DNA of 10,091 nt, taken from Collinsella aerofaciens. GTDB taxonomy: Bacteria; Actinomycetota; Coriobacteriia; Coriobacteriales; Coriobacteriaceae. Shown piece by piece: positions 1 through 6,743 of the stretch. Within the stretch, counting starts at the first letter, position 1; each line of letters starts with the position of its first letter. A program made the position numbers and the translations under genes. The notes below the pieces were generated by a model, which was not told the origin of the DNA, did not search any database, and saw only the letters and a program-made list of their open reading frames with translations. The stretch lies in the NCBI GenBank assembly GCA_905213725.1, contig CAJMJM010000067.1, forward strand, positions 1 through 10,091, written 5' to 3'.

Positions 1-66
1 ATTGGGACGATAGCCCTAGGCAAGTACCAGCGAATCGGCATCGGCGATGGTGTGGATCTCGCAGTC
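1..66 (-). pseudogene. In-frame continuation of the old-yellow-enzyme-like reductase beyond its amber stop
   Basis: Reading on in the same frame after the TAG at 67-69 gives DCEIHTIADADSLVLA, then a second TAG at 16-18, then GYRPN up to the window edge. This is what the NAD(P)H/FAD part of 2,4-dienoyl-CoA-reductase-like proteins normally has at this place: an acidic strand, then a 'D-x-VVLA-x-GYRPN' strand. The coding frame therefore appears conserved across both stops. Seen directly: the two TAG codons and the translation between them. Inferred: this is the decaying 3' end of the upstream gene, not a separate gene. The remaining C-terminal part (the last FAD-binding strand with its GD motif) would lie outside the window. 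Confidence 0.6.
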
Positions 67-1827
67 CTAATCGTAGCTGCTGGCTTCCTCGGTAATCTCG
101 GTCACCTTGGCCTCGGTCAGCACGTGAACGCCCTTGGAGAGCATGCGCGTGATGAGCACCGCGCGACCGGCGCCGCCCTCGTTGGCGGCGAGCGTCTTGG
201 TCATCTCGATGACGGTGACGTCGCGATTGGCCGGCGACAGATCGTTGACCAACGGGGCCAGGTAGTCGGCCGTCTCGCAACCGACGGTGCCGCCGCCCAC
301 GATGACAATCTTCTTGCCCGGGAAAGCCTTGCCGCCCAACAGGTCGTCAGCTGTCATGACCTGCTTAAATCCCTGCATGAAGGCCGGGGCGATGGGCTCG
401 GCGCCATAGGCCAGGACGACCTCGTAGCCGGCGTAGTCACGCTGAATGTCCTCGGCAGTAAGCTCGGTGCCAAATACGCACTTCACGCCGACCTCGGCCA
501 GGCGACGGTACTGATACTTGATCACGCGGGTGAGTTCCTGCTTTGCCGGCGGAACGGCTGCGATGCGCATCTCGCCGCCCGGCTCGTCCTGCTTATCCAC
601 GAGCACCACGTTGTGGCCGCGCTTGGCGGCAATGTAGGCTGCCTCCATGCCCGCGGGACCGGCGCCCACAACCAGTACGTTCTTGGCCTCGGCGGCAGGC
701 TCGTAGCCGGCCTCGTCGCGCTCCACATCGGGATTGACGGTGCAGGAGATGCGCTTGCCAAACATAATGCCGTTCAGGCAGCGCAGGCAGCCGATGCAGG
801 GGCGGATGTCGTCGGCGTTGCCGGCAGCGGCCTTATTGCAGAACTCGGCATCGCACAGATTGGCGCGGCCCATCATGCAGATGTCGGCAGCGCCGTCCTC
901 GATCAGCTCCTCGGCGATCCAGGCCTCGTTAATGCGGCCGACCGTGGCAACGGGAATGTTCACGTGCTTCTTAATCTCACGCGAGCAGGCGGCGTGCGAG
1001 GCCTGCTGCGTGCCGGCAGCGGGAATGGCGGAGCCGCGCTTGATGGTGGTGCCGCCCGACACGTGGATCATGTCGACGCCGGCCTTCTCCAGGCGACGCG
1101 AGACGTAGATCATGTCATTGAGGGTCAGACCACCATCGGTGTACTCGTCGCCCGAAATACGGACGTCGATGATGAAGTCCTTGCCGCAGCGCTCGCGAAT
1201 CTCGGCGATGACCTCGAGCAAGAAGCGCATGCGGGCGTCGAGCGAGCCGCCGTACTCATCGGTACGCTTGTTATAGAGCGGGGTCAAAAAGCCGCCGAGC
1301 ATGCCGTGGGCGTGTGCCGCATGGACCTCGACGCCATCGACACCGGCCTTCTGCATGCGCACGGCAGCGTCGCCAAACTGATGCGTGAGCTCGTGGATCT
1401 CGTCGACCGTGATGGGGCGCGGTGCCTCGCGGGCGTAAGACGGGCCCACAAAGGACGGAGCGATCAGGCGAGGCGTGCCCGGAATGTTAAAGGCCATGTA
1501 GGCGGGGTGGAAGAGCTGCGGCATGATCTTGCAGCCATACTCGTGGACGGCCGCGGCAAGCTTTTCCCAGCCGGGGATAAACGTGTCGTCGTAGCAGCAC
1601 ATGTCACCCGGCAGATAGGTATAGGTGGGCTCGACCGTCACGACCTCGGTGATGATGAGGCCCACGCCGCCCTTGGCGCGGGCACGGTAATGATCGACCA
1701 AGTCATCGGTCACATAGCCGTGATCGGCCAGGTTGGTGGACACCGGCGGCATAAAGACGCGGTTCTTGACCTCGGTTGTACCGACCTTGATCGGGCTAAA
1801 GAGCATCGGGTAGGCGGATGACTCCAT
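67..1827 (-). CDS. Old yellow enzyme / 2,4-dienoyl-CoA reductase-like FMN-FeS-FAD oxidoreductase, cut short by an amber codon
   Basis: Predicted 586-residue NADH-dependent flavoenzyme of the FadH/BaiCD/enoate-reductase type, which reduces activated C=C bonds in the anaerobic cytoplasm; the substrate cannot be read from sequence. Residues 1-330 are an FMN-binding TIM barrel containing NKRTDEYGGS (186-195). The 4Fe-4S cysteines are C344, C347, C350 and C362, the last in the ISCTVNP motif. One Rossmann dinucleotide fold carries GAGPAG (388-393) and a second carries GGGTVG (511-516). The start is the ATG at 1827, preceded by GGAAG; an upstream extension to 1914 lacks family similarity. Related enzymes run to about 640-670 residues, so this one is roughly 60-80 short. 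Family-like sequence continues after the TAG, so the end is probably a nonsense mutation or sequence error. The active-site stretch reads HAAHAHGML, without the usual GYL tyrosine. The preceding gene on this strand is also a flavoprotein but is separated by a terminator-like repeat. Confidence 0.85.
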   Translation of the reverse strand: MESSAYPMLFSPIKVGTTEVKNRVFMPPVSTNLADHGYVTDDLVDHYRARAKGGVGLIITEVVTVEPTYTYLPGDMCCYDDTFIPGWEKLAAAVHEYGCKIMPQLFHPAYMAFNIPGTPRLIAPSFVGPSYAREAPRPITVDEIHELTHQFGDAAVRMQKAGVDGVEVHAAHAHGMLGGFLTPLYNKRTDEYGGSLDARMRFLLEVIAEIRERCGKDFIIDVRISGDEYTDGGLTLNDMIYVSRRLEKAGVDMIHVSGGTTIKRGSAIPAAGTQQASHAACSREIKKHVNIPVATVGRINEAWIAEELIEDGAADICMMGRANLCDAEFCNKAAAGNADDIRPCIGCLRCLNGIMFGKRISCTVNPDVERDEAGYEPAAEAKNVLVVGAGPAGMEAAYIAAKRGHNVVLVDKQDEPGGEMRIAAVPPAKQELTRVIKYQYRRLAEVGVKCVFGTELTAEDIQRDYAGYEVVLAYGAEPIAPAFMQGFKQVMTADDLLGGKAFPGKKIVIVGGGTVGCETADYLAPLVNDLSPANRDVTVIEMTKTLAANEGGAGRAVLITRMLSKGVHVLTEAKVTEITEEASSYD

Positions 1828-1940
1828 ACAGGCTTCCTTTCGTTTGAGCCGCTCGGCGGCAGTTGCTAACGTACCTATCGTATCAGTATCCGCTGCATTC
1901 GCACACGCTCGCACTCCCCGCCTTCAATCCCGACCCTCAC

Positions 1941-2012
1941 AAAAAAAGTTGCGGTGGAATACGGAGTAGATGAGACTTTTGACAGCCAAGACAGTCCGTA
2001 TTTCACCGCAAC
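1941..2012 (-). terminator. Long inverted repeat with T-run: probable terminator of the GltD-like gene, possibly a dispersed element
   Basis: The arms at 1948-1965 and 1995-2012 are reverse complements at 17 of 18 positions; the loop is 29 nt. Read on the minus strand, the second arm is followed directly by seven T residues (1947-1941). The structure lies 17 nt past the stop of the GltD-like gene, which fits intrinsic termination. The stem is unusually long for a simple terminator and the single mismatch gives A-C on the minus-strand RNA but G-U on the plus strand. The loop contains CTGTC twice on the minus strand and a GACT/AGTC pair that could form an alternative stem. Confidence 0.6.
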
Positions 2013-2029
2013 CGATGGGTGGGATGGAG

Positions 2030-3247
2030 TTAGAGGCCCAGGTAGGTAGTCATGCCTTCGACGGCGAGCTTGGCGCCGGCTACGGCGTGAACAACCGTCA
2101 GTGGGCCGTTGACCACGTCGCCGGCGGCAAAGACGCCAGGCACGGTGGTCATGCCATGCTCGTCGACCGAAAGCAGGCCGCGATGGTCGGTCTCCAGACC
2201 GCCCGTTGTAAGCACGAGCTTGTCCTTGGGCACCTGAGACGCCGCAATCACAACCGTGTCGGCGGACACGTGGTCGAGCTCTTCCTCGTAGCCCACCACA
2301 TTGTTGTCCTCGTCAAAGATAGCCGTCTCGAACACCGGACCGTTATCATCGATGGCGCAGATCGCCTTGCCGCGCACAATCTCGGCACCGTCAAGCTCGG
2401 TCAACTCCACCTCGTCGTCAATCGCAGAGATATGGCGCGATCGGGCATACACGGTGACCTTGCGAGCGCCCGAGCGCAGGGCCGTGCGGGCAACATCCAT
2501 GGCCACATTGCCGGCGCCGATAACCGCCACGTTCTGCCCGATCGCCACGCTCGAGGGGTCGACCAGGTAATCGATACCAAACAGCACGTTGCCGCGCGAC
2601 TCGCCGGGAATACCCAACTTGCGAGCTCGCCAGGTACCGGTACCAACAAAGACCGCATCGTAGCCGTCGCGCAGCAGGTCGTCGATATGCAGCGCGCCAC
2701 CGATGGTGGTCGAGGGGCGCACGCGCACGCCAAGCGAGCACATCACGTGGCGATACTTTTGCACGAGCGCACGGGGCAGGCGGAACTCGGGGATACCGTA
2801 CTCCAGCACACCACCAATCTCGGGGCGCTGCTCAAATACCGTGACGGCACAGCCCAGCTGGGCCATCTTAATGGCCACGGTAATACCAGCGGGACCGGAA
2901 CCGACCACGGCAATCTGTTTACCGCACGACGGTGCGGGCTTCCACTCCTTACGATCCAAATACGCTGTCGAGATATAGTTCTCGATGCTCGAGAAATGCA
3001 CCGGCGCGCCCTTGCGGCCCTGGATGCAAGCGCCCTCGCACTGGCCCGAATGATTGCACACCATGGAGCAGACCGCGCTCATGGGATTGTTCTGGAACAG
3101 TAGCTCGCCCGCCTCTTCTAGACGACGCTGTTTGAACAGATCAATGACCTGCGGAATAGGCGTCTGAACCGGGCAGCCCTTAATCTGACAGAACGCCCTT
3201 TTACAACCTAGGCAACGATTCGCCTCTTCGACAATGTGGATAGCCAC
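2030..3247 (-). CDS. GltD/NfnB-like FAD-NAD(P)H oxidoreductase with two Fe-S cysteine clusters
   Basis: A 405-residue cytoplasmic flavoprotein related to the glutamate synthase small subunit, NfnB and the dihydropyrimidine dehydrogenase N-terminal half. It should move electrons between NAD(P)H, FAD and Fe-S centres, usually for a partner protein. The N-terminal region has C12, C15, C20 and C25 (the last in GCPVQTPIP), and a second set C60, C64, C70 and C74. The FAD Rossmann motif is GSGPAG (116-121). The NAD(P) site is GAGNVAMD (244-251), followed by a basic YARSR segment. The C-terminus has the FAD-binding GVFAAGDVV motif. The chosen start is GTG at 3247, with AAGGGGAG 4 nt upstream; a TTG start at 3274 would add nine residues but has no clear ribosome site. 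At about 405 residues it is shorter than typical GltD (about 470). No large glutamate synthase subunit is nearby, so true GltD function is unlikely and its partner is unknown. It ends in TAA, followed by a terminator-like repeat. Confidence 0.85.
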   Translation of the reverse strand: MAIHIVEEANRCLGCKRAFCQIKGCPVQTPIPQVIDLFKQRRLEEAGELLFQNNPMSAVCSMVCNHSGQCEGACIQGRKGAPVHFSSIENYISTAYLDRKEWKPAPSCGKQIAVVGSGPAGITVAIKMAQLGCAVTVFEQRPEIGGVLEYGIPEFRLPRALVQKYRHVMCSLGVRVRPSTTIGGALHIDDLLRDGYDAVFVGTGTWRARKLGIPGESRGNVLFGIDYLVDPSSVAIGQNVAVIGAGNVAMDVARTALRSGARKVTVYARSRHISAIDDEVELTELDGAEIVRGKAICAIDDNGPVFETAIFDEDNNVVGYEEELDHVSADTVVIAASQVPKDKLVLTTGGLETDHRGLLSVDEHGMTTVPGVFAAGDVVNGPLTVVHAVAGAKLAVEGMTTYLGL

Positions 3248-3350
3248 GCAACTCCCCTTTTTAATGCAATCCAATGGGGCGACGATAAAGACCCTTCACC
3301 GCCGCCCCCATACAGGTAATCTCAATCTGCCGACACGGCAAAAGCCAATG

Positions 3351-4256
3351 CTATAACTCGCAATGCGGAGCCCCGCAGCGAGCGGACATGTGCTCGAGTG
3401 TCGCCAGGCAGTCAGCCGCCGTCGCCGGCACACTGTTCTCGACCACGCAGGGAATCCCAGGGCAGGCGGCAGCCGCCCAGGCCACCACGGGCTCAAAGTC
3501 ATAGCGGCCCGTCTCGCCCACGCCGTGGCACACTAGGCGTGAACCCGTACCGTCGCACCAACCGGCTTCGTCCTCGTTATCAACGACCTCAAAATCCTTG
3601 GCGTGCAGCACGCGAATCTTACTGCCGCATAAGTAGAGCATGCGCGCTGTGATTTCCCGCGCCTCGTCAACGACGCTGGGGTGCAGCAGCGACACCGGGT
3701 CATAGATCACGCCGAGCGCTGGGCTCGAGACGCGCTTCAGCACCTCGCGGCAGCGATCCGGCGTGTTGACCGTCTCGTTCCAGCCAGGCTCGATCAGTAT
3801 TTGCCCGCCCACGGCCTCGGCGCGCTCGCAGACGCGTGCGAGTCCGTCCATAAAAGCCTCAAGCGCCTCATCGGTCATGCGGTCATCAGCAACGCGGTTC
3901 TGCGCATTGGGGCGACCGGTCTCGGTGCCAACCGGGCATCCGCCGAGCATCTGGGCAAAGTTCAAGCATGTCTCGTACTCGGCAAAGTTATCCATGAGCT
4001 GTTGGCGATCGGGCGTCGCCAAATTCTTATAGCAGCCGAGCACGGCGACCGAAACGCCCGCCTCGTCGAGTACCGCACGCAAATGGTCGGCAAGCTCGCG
4101 GGTCAGGCCGCCTCGATCGATTCCCATCGATGCGTAGAGCACCTTGCTCGGCAGCTGAATGCACGAAAAGCCCAGCTCTCCCGCCATGCGAATGCGTTCC
4201 TCGACGGTCCCCTGCGGAAGGTCGTGTAAACGTACGCCCGGAGTAATGGCCTCCAT
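3351..4256 (-). CDS. Xylose-isomerase-like TIM-barrel sugar (phosphate) isomerase/epimerase
   Basis: A 301-residue protein of the AP-endonuclease-2/xylose-isomerase-like superfamily, cytoplasmic, which normally binds a divalent metal and isomerises or epimerises a sugar or keto-acid. The expected metal and catalytic residues are visible: E156 in LIEPGWNE, D186 in IYDPVS, H218 in VLHAKD and E273 in VVENS. The start is ATG at 4256, with AAGGGG about 9 nt upstream and inside the end of the preceding gene; only one base separates the GH105 TAG stop from this ATG. The tight spacing suggests translational coupling and a role in the same pathway, after uronyl release: for example isomerising or epimerising a galacturonate-derived keto-sugar. 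That substrate is inference, because this fold is shared by many different isomerases and by hydroxypyruvate isomerase and inosose dehydratase. It ends in TAG. A longer upstream frame to 4424 is only overlap with the GH105 gene. Confidence 0.85.
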   Translation of the reverse strand: MEAITPGVRLHDLPQGTVEERIRMAGELGFSCIQLPSKVLYASMGIDRGGLTRELADHLRAVLDEAGVSVAVLGCYKNLATPDRQQLMDNFAEYETCLNFAQMLGGCPVGTETGRPNAQNRVADDRMTDEALEAFMDGLARVCERAEAVGGQILIEPGWNETVNTPDRCREVLKRVSSPALGVIYDPVSLLHPSVVDEAREITARMLYLCGSKIRVLHAKDFEVVDNEDEAGWCDGTGSRLVCHGVGETGRYDFEPVVAWAAAACPGIPCVVENSVPATAADCLATLEHMSARCGAPHCEL

Positions 4257-4257
4257 G

Positions 4258-5496
4258 CTATTCACACCCCTTACGGGCATTGATGCCCGGAGTGTATCCG
4301 CCAAACGGGTCCTCGATGGAGCACACGCCCGAGGGGGCGAGCGGATCGCGCTTACCGGCCAGCTTGTCGTGATGCTTGGTCTCGATATAGGCAAGCACCA
4401 GCGGCGCCACACCCTTTGCATCATTTTTGACCACGGGCTCGCTCATGTAGTAATCAAACGTGCCCTCGCGGTGCGCGGTGTTGCCCAGGCCCGCAACCAG
4501 GCAGATGTTGTCGAGCGCCAGCTGGCCATCGTGCTCGGAAAGGCAGGTCTCGCAGATGCCGTCGAAGGCGCGACGGCCGTACTGGTAGTAGCGCTCACCC
4601 AACACGCCCAGACGCACGCCCTTCATGATGGCGTTGGCAAAGATCGCGCTGCCCGACTCCTCCAGGTAGTTGGGGGCGATATTGGGCAGGTTGATGACCT
4701 GATGCCACATGCCGGTCTTCTCGTCCTGATACGGCAGCATGGCGTCAATCAGGTCGTGGAACATCTTGCGGATCTCGTCCTTCTCGGCCGACATCGAAGG
4801 CGGCATGAGCTCCCAGGTGTCGATAAGCGCCATGGCAAACCAGCCCTCGGCGCGCAGCCAGAAGTTAGCCGAAAGGCCGGTGACCGGGTCGCACCAGAAC
4901 TGTTTGCGGCTCGCGTCGTAAGCGTGATAGTACAGACCGTTGAGGGGGTTGCGCATCAGGTCATGCACAACCTGGAACATATGGAAGCTGTCCGAGCAGG
5001 CGCGACGGTTGTGGAAGCTCAGCTCGTACTGCATGTAGAACGGCTGTGCCATGTACATGCCATCGAGCCAGATCTGGTTGGGATAAACGGCCTTGTGCCA
5101 AAACACGCCTTCTTTGGTGCGCGGCTGGGTCTCGAGCTGGCGGTAGATGGTGTCCATGGCGGCACGGTACTTGGGCTTGCCCACCAGGTCATAGAGCTTG
5201 TAGAGGGTCTTGCCCGCATTGACGTTATCGAGGTTGTACTCCTGCGGGTTGTAATGCTTGATGGTACCGTCGTCCTGGACAAAAAAATCGATGTAGTCAT
5301 CGGCAAAGGTCAGGTAGCGCTGCTCATCCGTGATCTCGTACAGCTCGATGAGCGCCTTGATCATGCAGCCGTCGATATAGTTCCAGGTGTTCTCCTTGCC
5401 GGCGCGAATCTTTTCGATATTCCAAGCCGGCGCCTGCGGCGTAGAGGTCTCGATCAACTGCTCGATATAACGATCCAGGATTTGATTGCAACCCAT
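4258..5496 (-). CDS. GH105/GH88-like unsaturated rhamnogalacturonyl (glucuronyl) hydrolase
   Basis: A 412-residue (alpha/alpha)6-barrel hydrolase resembling YteR/YesR. These enzymes add water across the 4,5 double bond of unsaturated uronic acids left at oligosaccharide ends by pectate or rhamnogalacturonan lyases, releasing the sugar in the cytoplasm. Hallmarks are WLDGMYMA at 143-150, with the likely catalytic D145, and GLYYHAYD with H191. The 46-residue spacing equals that of Asp143 and His189 in Bacillus YteR. FWLRAEGWFAMAL follows at about 212-224, and there are many aromatic residues typical of the barrel's subsites. No signal peptide is seen. The start is ATG at 5496, because AGAGGGG lies 6 nt upstream; an ATG at 5514 would add six residues but has poorer spacing. 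The gene ends in TAG, 1 nt before the isomerase gene. Two LacI-type operators lie just upstream, so it probably heads a regulated sub-operon. No lyase is in the window; it must be elsewhere, or the products are imported. Confidence 0.93.
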   Translation of the reverse strand: MGCNQILDRYIEQLIETSTPQAPAWNIEKIRAGKENTWNYIDGCMIKALIELYEITDEQRYLTFADDYIDFFVQDDGTIKHYNPQEYNLDNVNAGKTLYKLYDLVGKPKYRAAMDTIYRQLETQPRTKEGVFWHKAVYPNQIWLDGMYMAQPFYMQYELSFHNRRACSDSFHMFQVVHDLMRNPLNGLYYHAYDASRKQFWCDPVTGLSANFWLRAEGWFAMALIDTWELMPPSMSAEKDEIRKMFHDLIDAMLPYQDEKTGMWHQVINLPNIAPNYLEESGSAIFANAIMKGVRLGVLGERYYQYGRRAFDGICETCLSEHDGQLALDNICLVAGLGNTAHREGTFDYYMSEPVVKNDAKGVAPLVLAYIETKHHDKLAGKRDPLAPSGVCSIEDPFGGYTPGINARKGCE

Positions 5497-5522
5497 TGCT
5501 GTCCCCTCTGACATAAACGATA

Positions 5523-5536
5523 GGTGAACGTTAACC
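5523..5536. promoter_or_regulatory. LacI/GalR-type operator, proximal copy
   Basis: GGTGAACGTTAACC is palindromic around a central CG except for one base pair (G and A at symmetric positions) and resembles the AACGTT-centred sites of LacI-family repressors. It lies 27 nt upstream of the GH105 start, where a bound repressor would block transcription start or elongation. A second identical 14-mer lies 41 bp away, about four helical turns, which suits cooperative binding or a small loop. The regulator gene is not in this window. I see no convincing -35/-10 pair next to it. Confidence 0.65.
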
Positions 5537-5551
5537 CTAGTGTAACGCGAA

Positions 5552-5589
5552 CGGGGAATATAGGGTGAACGTTAACCCTATATTCCCCG
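5552..5589. promoter_or_regulatory. 38-bp near-perfect palindrome containing the distal LacI-type operator
   Basis: The same 14-mer as the proximal operator (GGTGAACGTTAACC) sits at 5564-5577. It is embedded in a palindrome whose arms extend outward through TATAGGG/CCCTATA and GGGGAA/TTCCCC, so only one of 19 pairs is unmatched. It could act as an extended operator. In RNA it would form a very strong hairpin 14 nt after the stop of the SGNH-esterase gene, and so might end or process that transcript or protect its 3' end. No T-run follows on the minus strand, so it is not a classical intrinsic terminator. TATATT in the palindrome is a possible -10, but no matching -35 is visible. Confidence 0.65.
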
Positions 5590-5603
5590 CAAACGGCAGA
5601 CTT

Positions 5604-6272
5604 TTAGCGGCAAACGGCGGTGAGACCCGCGGCGATGCGATGCGCCAGACGCTCATAACCGGCAGGACTGTAATGCAGACCGTCCGGCATATAGAGCTTG
5701 CGGTGCTCCGGCAAAAACGGGCTGATGCCGCTTTGCGCATACAGGTCAATCACCGGCACGGAGTAGCGGTCGCAGACTTCGAGCATCGCTCGCACGTAGG
5801 CGGCCTGCGTCAACCCCAGGTGGTTGAGCTCGTCGCTTGCCGGGATATCCTTCTCGTGCTTGCCGCTCGTCTTGCACGGCGTCATAAACACGAGCTTTGC
5901 CTGAGGCGAGCGTGCCATGATGGTGCGGATCAGGTAATCGAGTGCACCATAGAAATCATGAACATCGGTGCTACCCAACTCGCCAAGTGGCACGTTGCGG
6001 CTAAAGTCGTTGACGCCGCCAAAGACGATGTAGATATCGGCCGCATCGTCGATACCGTCCAGACGCTCGACAAACGAATCGGTACGGTCGGCCTTGATAG
6101 CGATACGCGAACCCTTGATGCCAAAGTTCTCGACGACCGCGCCTCCCAGCAACGCGCCCAGATGCGAAGTCCAAGAGATGTCGTTGCCGCCTGCGCCGCA
6201 TCCGTTATCCCCCCATGTGGTCGAATCGCCAAAGCAGCAAATGGTCGATTCACTCAAGTTCTTCGTTTCCAT
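5604..6272 (-). CDS. SGNH/GDSL-family esterase, likely rhamnogalacturonan/pectin acetylesterase
   Basis: A 222-residue SGNH hydrolase, predicted to remove acetyl (or other acyl) groups from carbohydrate. All four family blocks are visible: the nucleophile in FGDSTTWG (S17); the oxyanion glycine in NFGIKGS (about G51-G54); GGVND with N88; and DGLHYSPAGYERLA with D197 and H200 completing the triad. Its length suits a single-domain rhamnogalacturonan-acetylesterase or TesA-like enzyme. No signal peptide is seen, so it probably acts on imported oligosaccharides. The start is ATG at 6272, with GAGGAG about 6 nt upstream; the in-frame extension to 6332 has no such site. It lies 69 nt after the broken PME-esterase gene and 107 nt before the GH105 gene, with operators in between. 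Acetyl specificity is inferred from the pectin context; a general lysophospholipase/acyl esterase is the alternative. It ends in TAA. Confidence 0.88.
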   Translation of the reverse strand: METKNLSESTICCFGDSTTWGDNGCGAGGNDISWTSHLGALLGGAVVENFGIKGSRIAIKADRTDSFVERLDGIDDAADIYIVFGGVNDFSRNVPLGELGSTDVHDFYGALDYLIRTIMARSPQAKLVFMTPCKTSGKHEKDIPASDELNHLGLTQAAYVRAMLEVCDRYSVPVIDLYAQSGISPFLPEHRKLYMPDGLHYSPAGYERLAHRIAAGLTAVCR

Positions 6273-6307
6273 AATCTTCTCCTCATCCGCCCATTGGCGG
6301 CCATACA

Positions 6308-6317
6308 GGTACGTACC
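6308..6317. promoter_or_regulatory. Short palindrome GGTACGTACC upstream of the SGNH esterase
   Basis: This perfect 10-bp palindrome lies in the 69-nt gap between the PME-esterase fragment and the SGNH-esterase start. It shares GGT and ACC ends and a central ACGT with the two operators downstream, but is 4 bp shorter. It may be a degenerate or different regulator site, or chance. Confidence 0.2.
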
Positions 6318-6341
6318 GTTTATTTGCAGCATGCCGAGGGG

Positions 6342-6743
6342 CTATGCACGGTCGCATTTCGCAACGTACGAATCGAGCCATTCGATATCCTCGACAAGAT
6401 GCGCCACGCCCAGATGGTGTCCACCCGGACACACCTCGTGCCGCAGAGCATCTCTGCGGCCCAGCAACTTGTAGGCATCGCGCACGATCTTGAGCTGTTC
6501 ATCGACATTTTTCAGCCCGCGCGAACCGTTCAGATGATCTTCTTCGCAGCTCTGCACTAACAACGGGCGCGGCGCGATGAGCGAGGCAATATCGCCCATG
6601 TCGAGTAAGCGCCAAAGTCCGGGTGTGTAGTTGCAGCTGCAATTGCCATTGAGATGCAGCAGCGAATCGTCGACACCGTACAGATAGCCCGAGACAAACG
6701 CCTTGCGCACACGCGGGTCGAGTGCGGCCAGGTACAACGTCAT
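6342..6743 (-). pseudogene. C-terminal half of the alpha/beta-hydrolase domain, out of frame with its PME-containing first half
   Basis: These 133 codons, ending in TAG, are the missing end of the fusion gene upstream. In-frame coding extends above the ATG at 6743 to about 6770 and reads CFGFSGGGYMT. That supplies the nucleophile elbow GFSGG, with the serine codon at 6756-6758. Further on come LDPRVRKAF, an acidic SCEEDHLN region where the family places its catalytic acid, and CPGGHHLG with the catalytic histidine. There is no ribosome binding site for an independent start at 6743, and a protein starting there would lack the serine. Alone it cannot be an active esterase. Restoring one base in the G-run at 6771-6774 joins both halves into about 721 residues. 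Confidence 0.85.

Noticed and set aside
16..69. Genome-wide recoding of TAG as a sense codon
   Set aside because: TAG appears as the natural stop of the isomerase gene, of the GH105 gene (the next ATG follows by 1 nt) and of the esterase fragment at 6342, so TAG is an ordinary stop here. Local suppression stays possible.
52..1821. Long plus-strand open frame (589 codons) opposite the reductase gene
   Set aside because: It is the antisense shadow of a GC-rich gene; its translation is low-complexity His/Gly/Ala/Asp-rich with no domain, while the minus strand shows clear motifs. The same applies to the plus-strand frames at 1970-3103, 4159-5511, 5565-6560 and 7634-8551.
1828..1940. Promoter for the old-yellow-enzyme-like gene
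   Set aside because: A promoter is expected after the terminator-like repeat, but only weak -10-like strings (such as GATACT on the minus strand) without a properly spaced -35 were found.
3248..3274. TTG start nine codons upstream for the GltD-like protein
   Set aside because: The GTG at 3247 has a strong AAGGGGAG site 4 nt upstream, located inside this extension; the added residues do not look like the family.
3328..3340. Small hairpin TGCCG-ACA-CGGCA between the isomerase and the GltD-like gene
   Set aside because: Only five base pairs and no T-run on either strand; not enough to call a terminator or operator.
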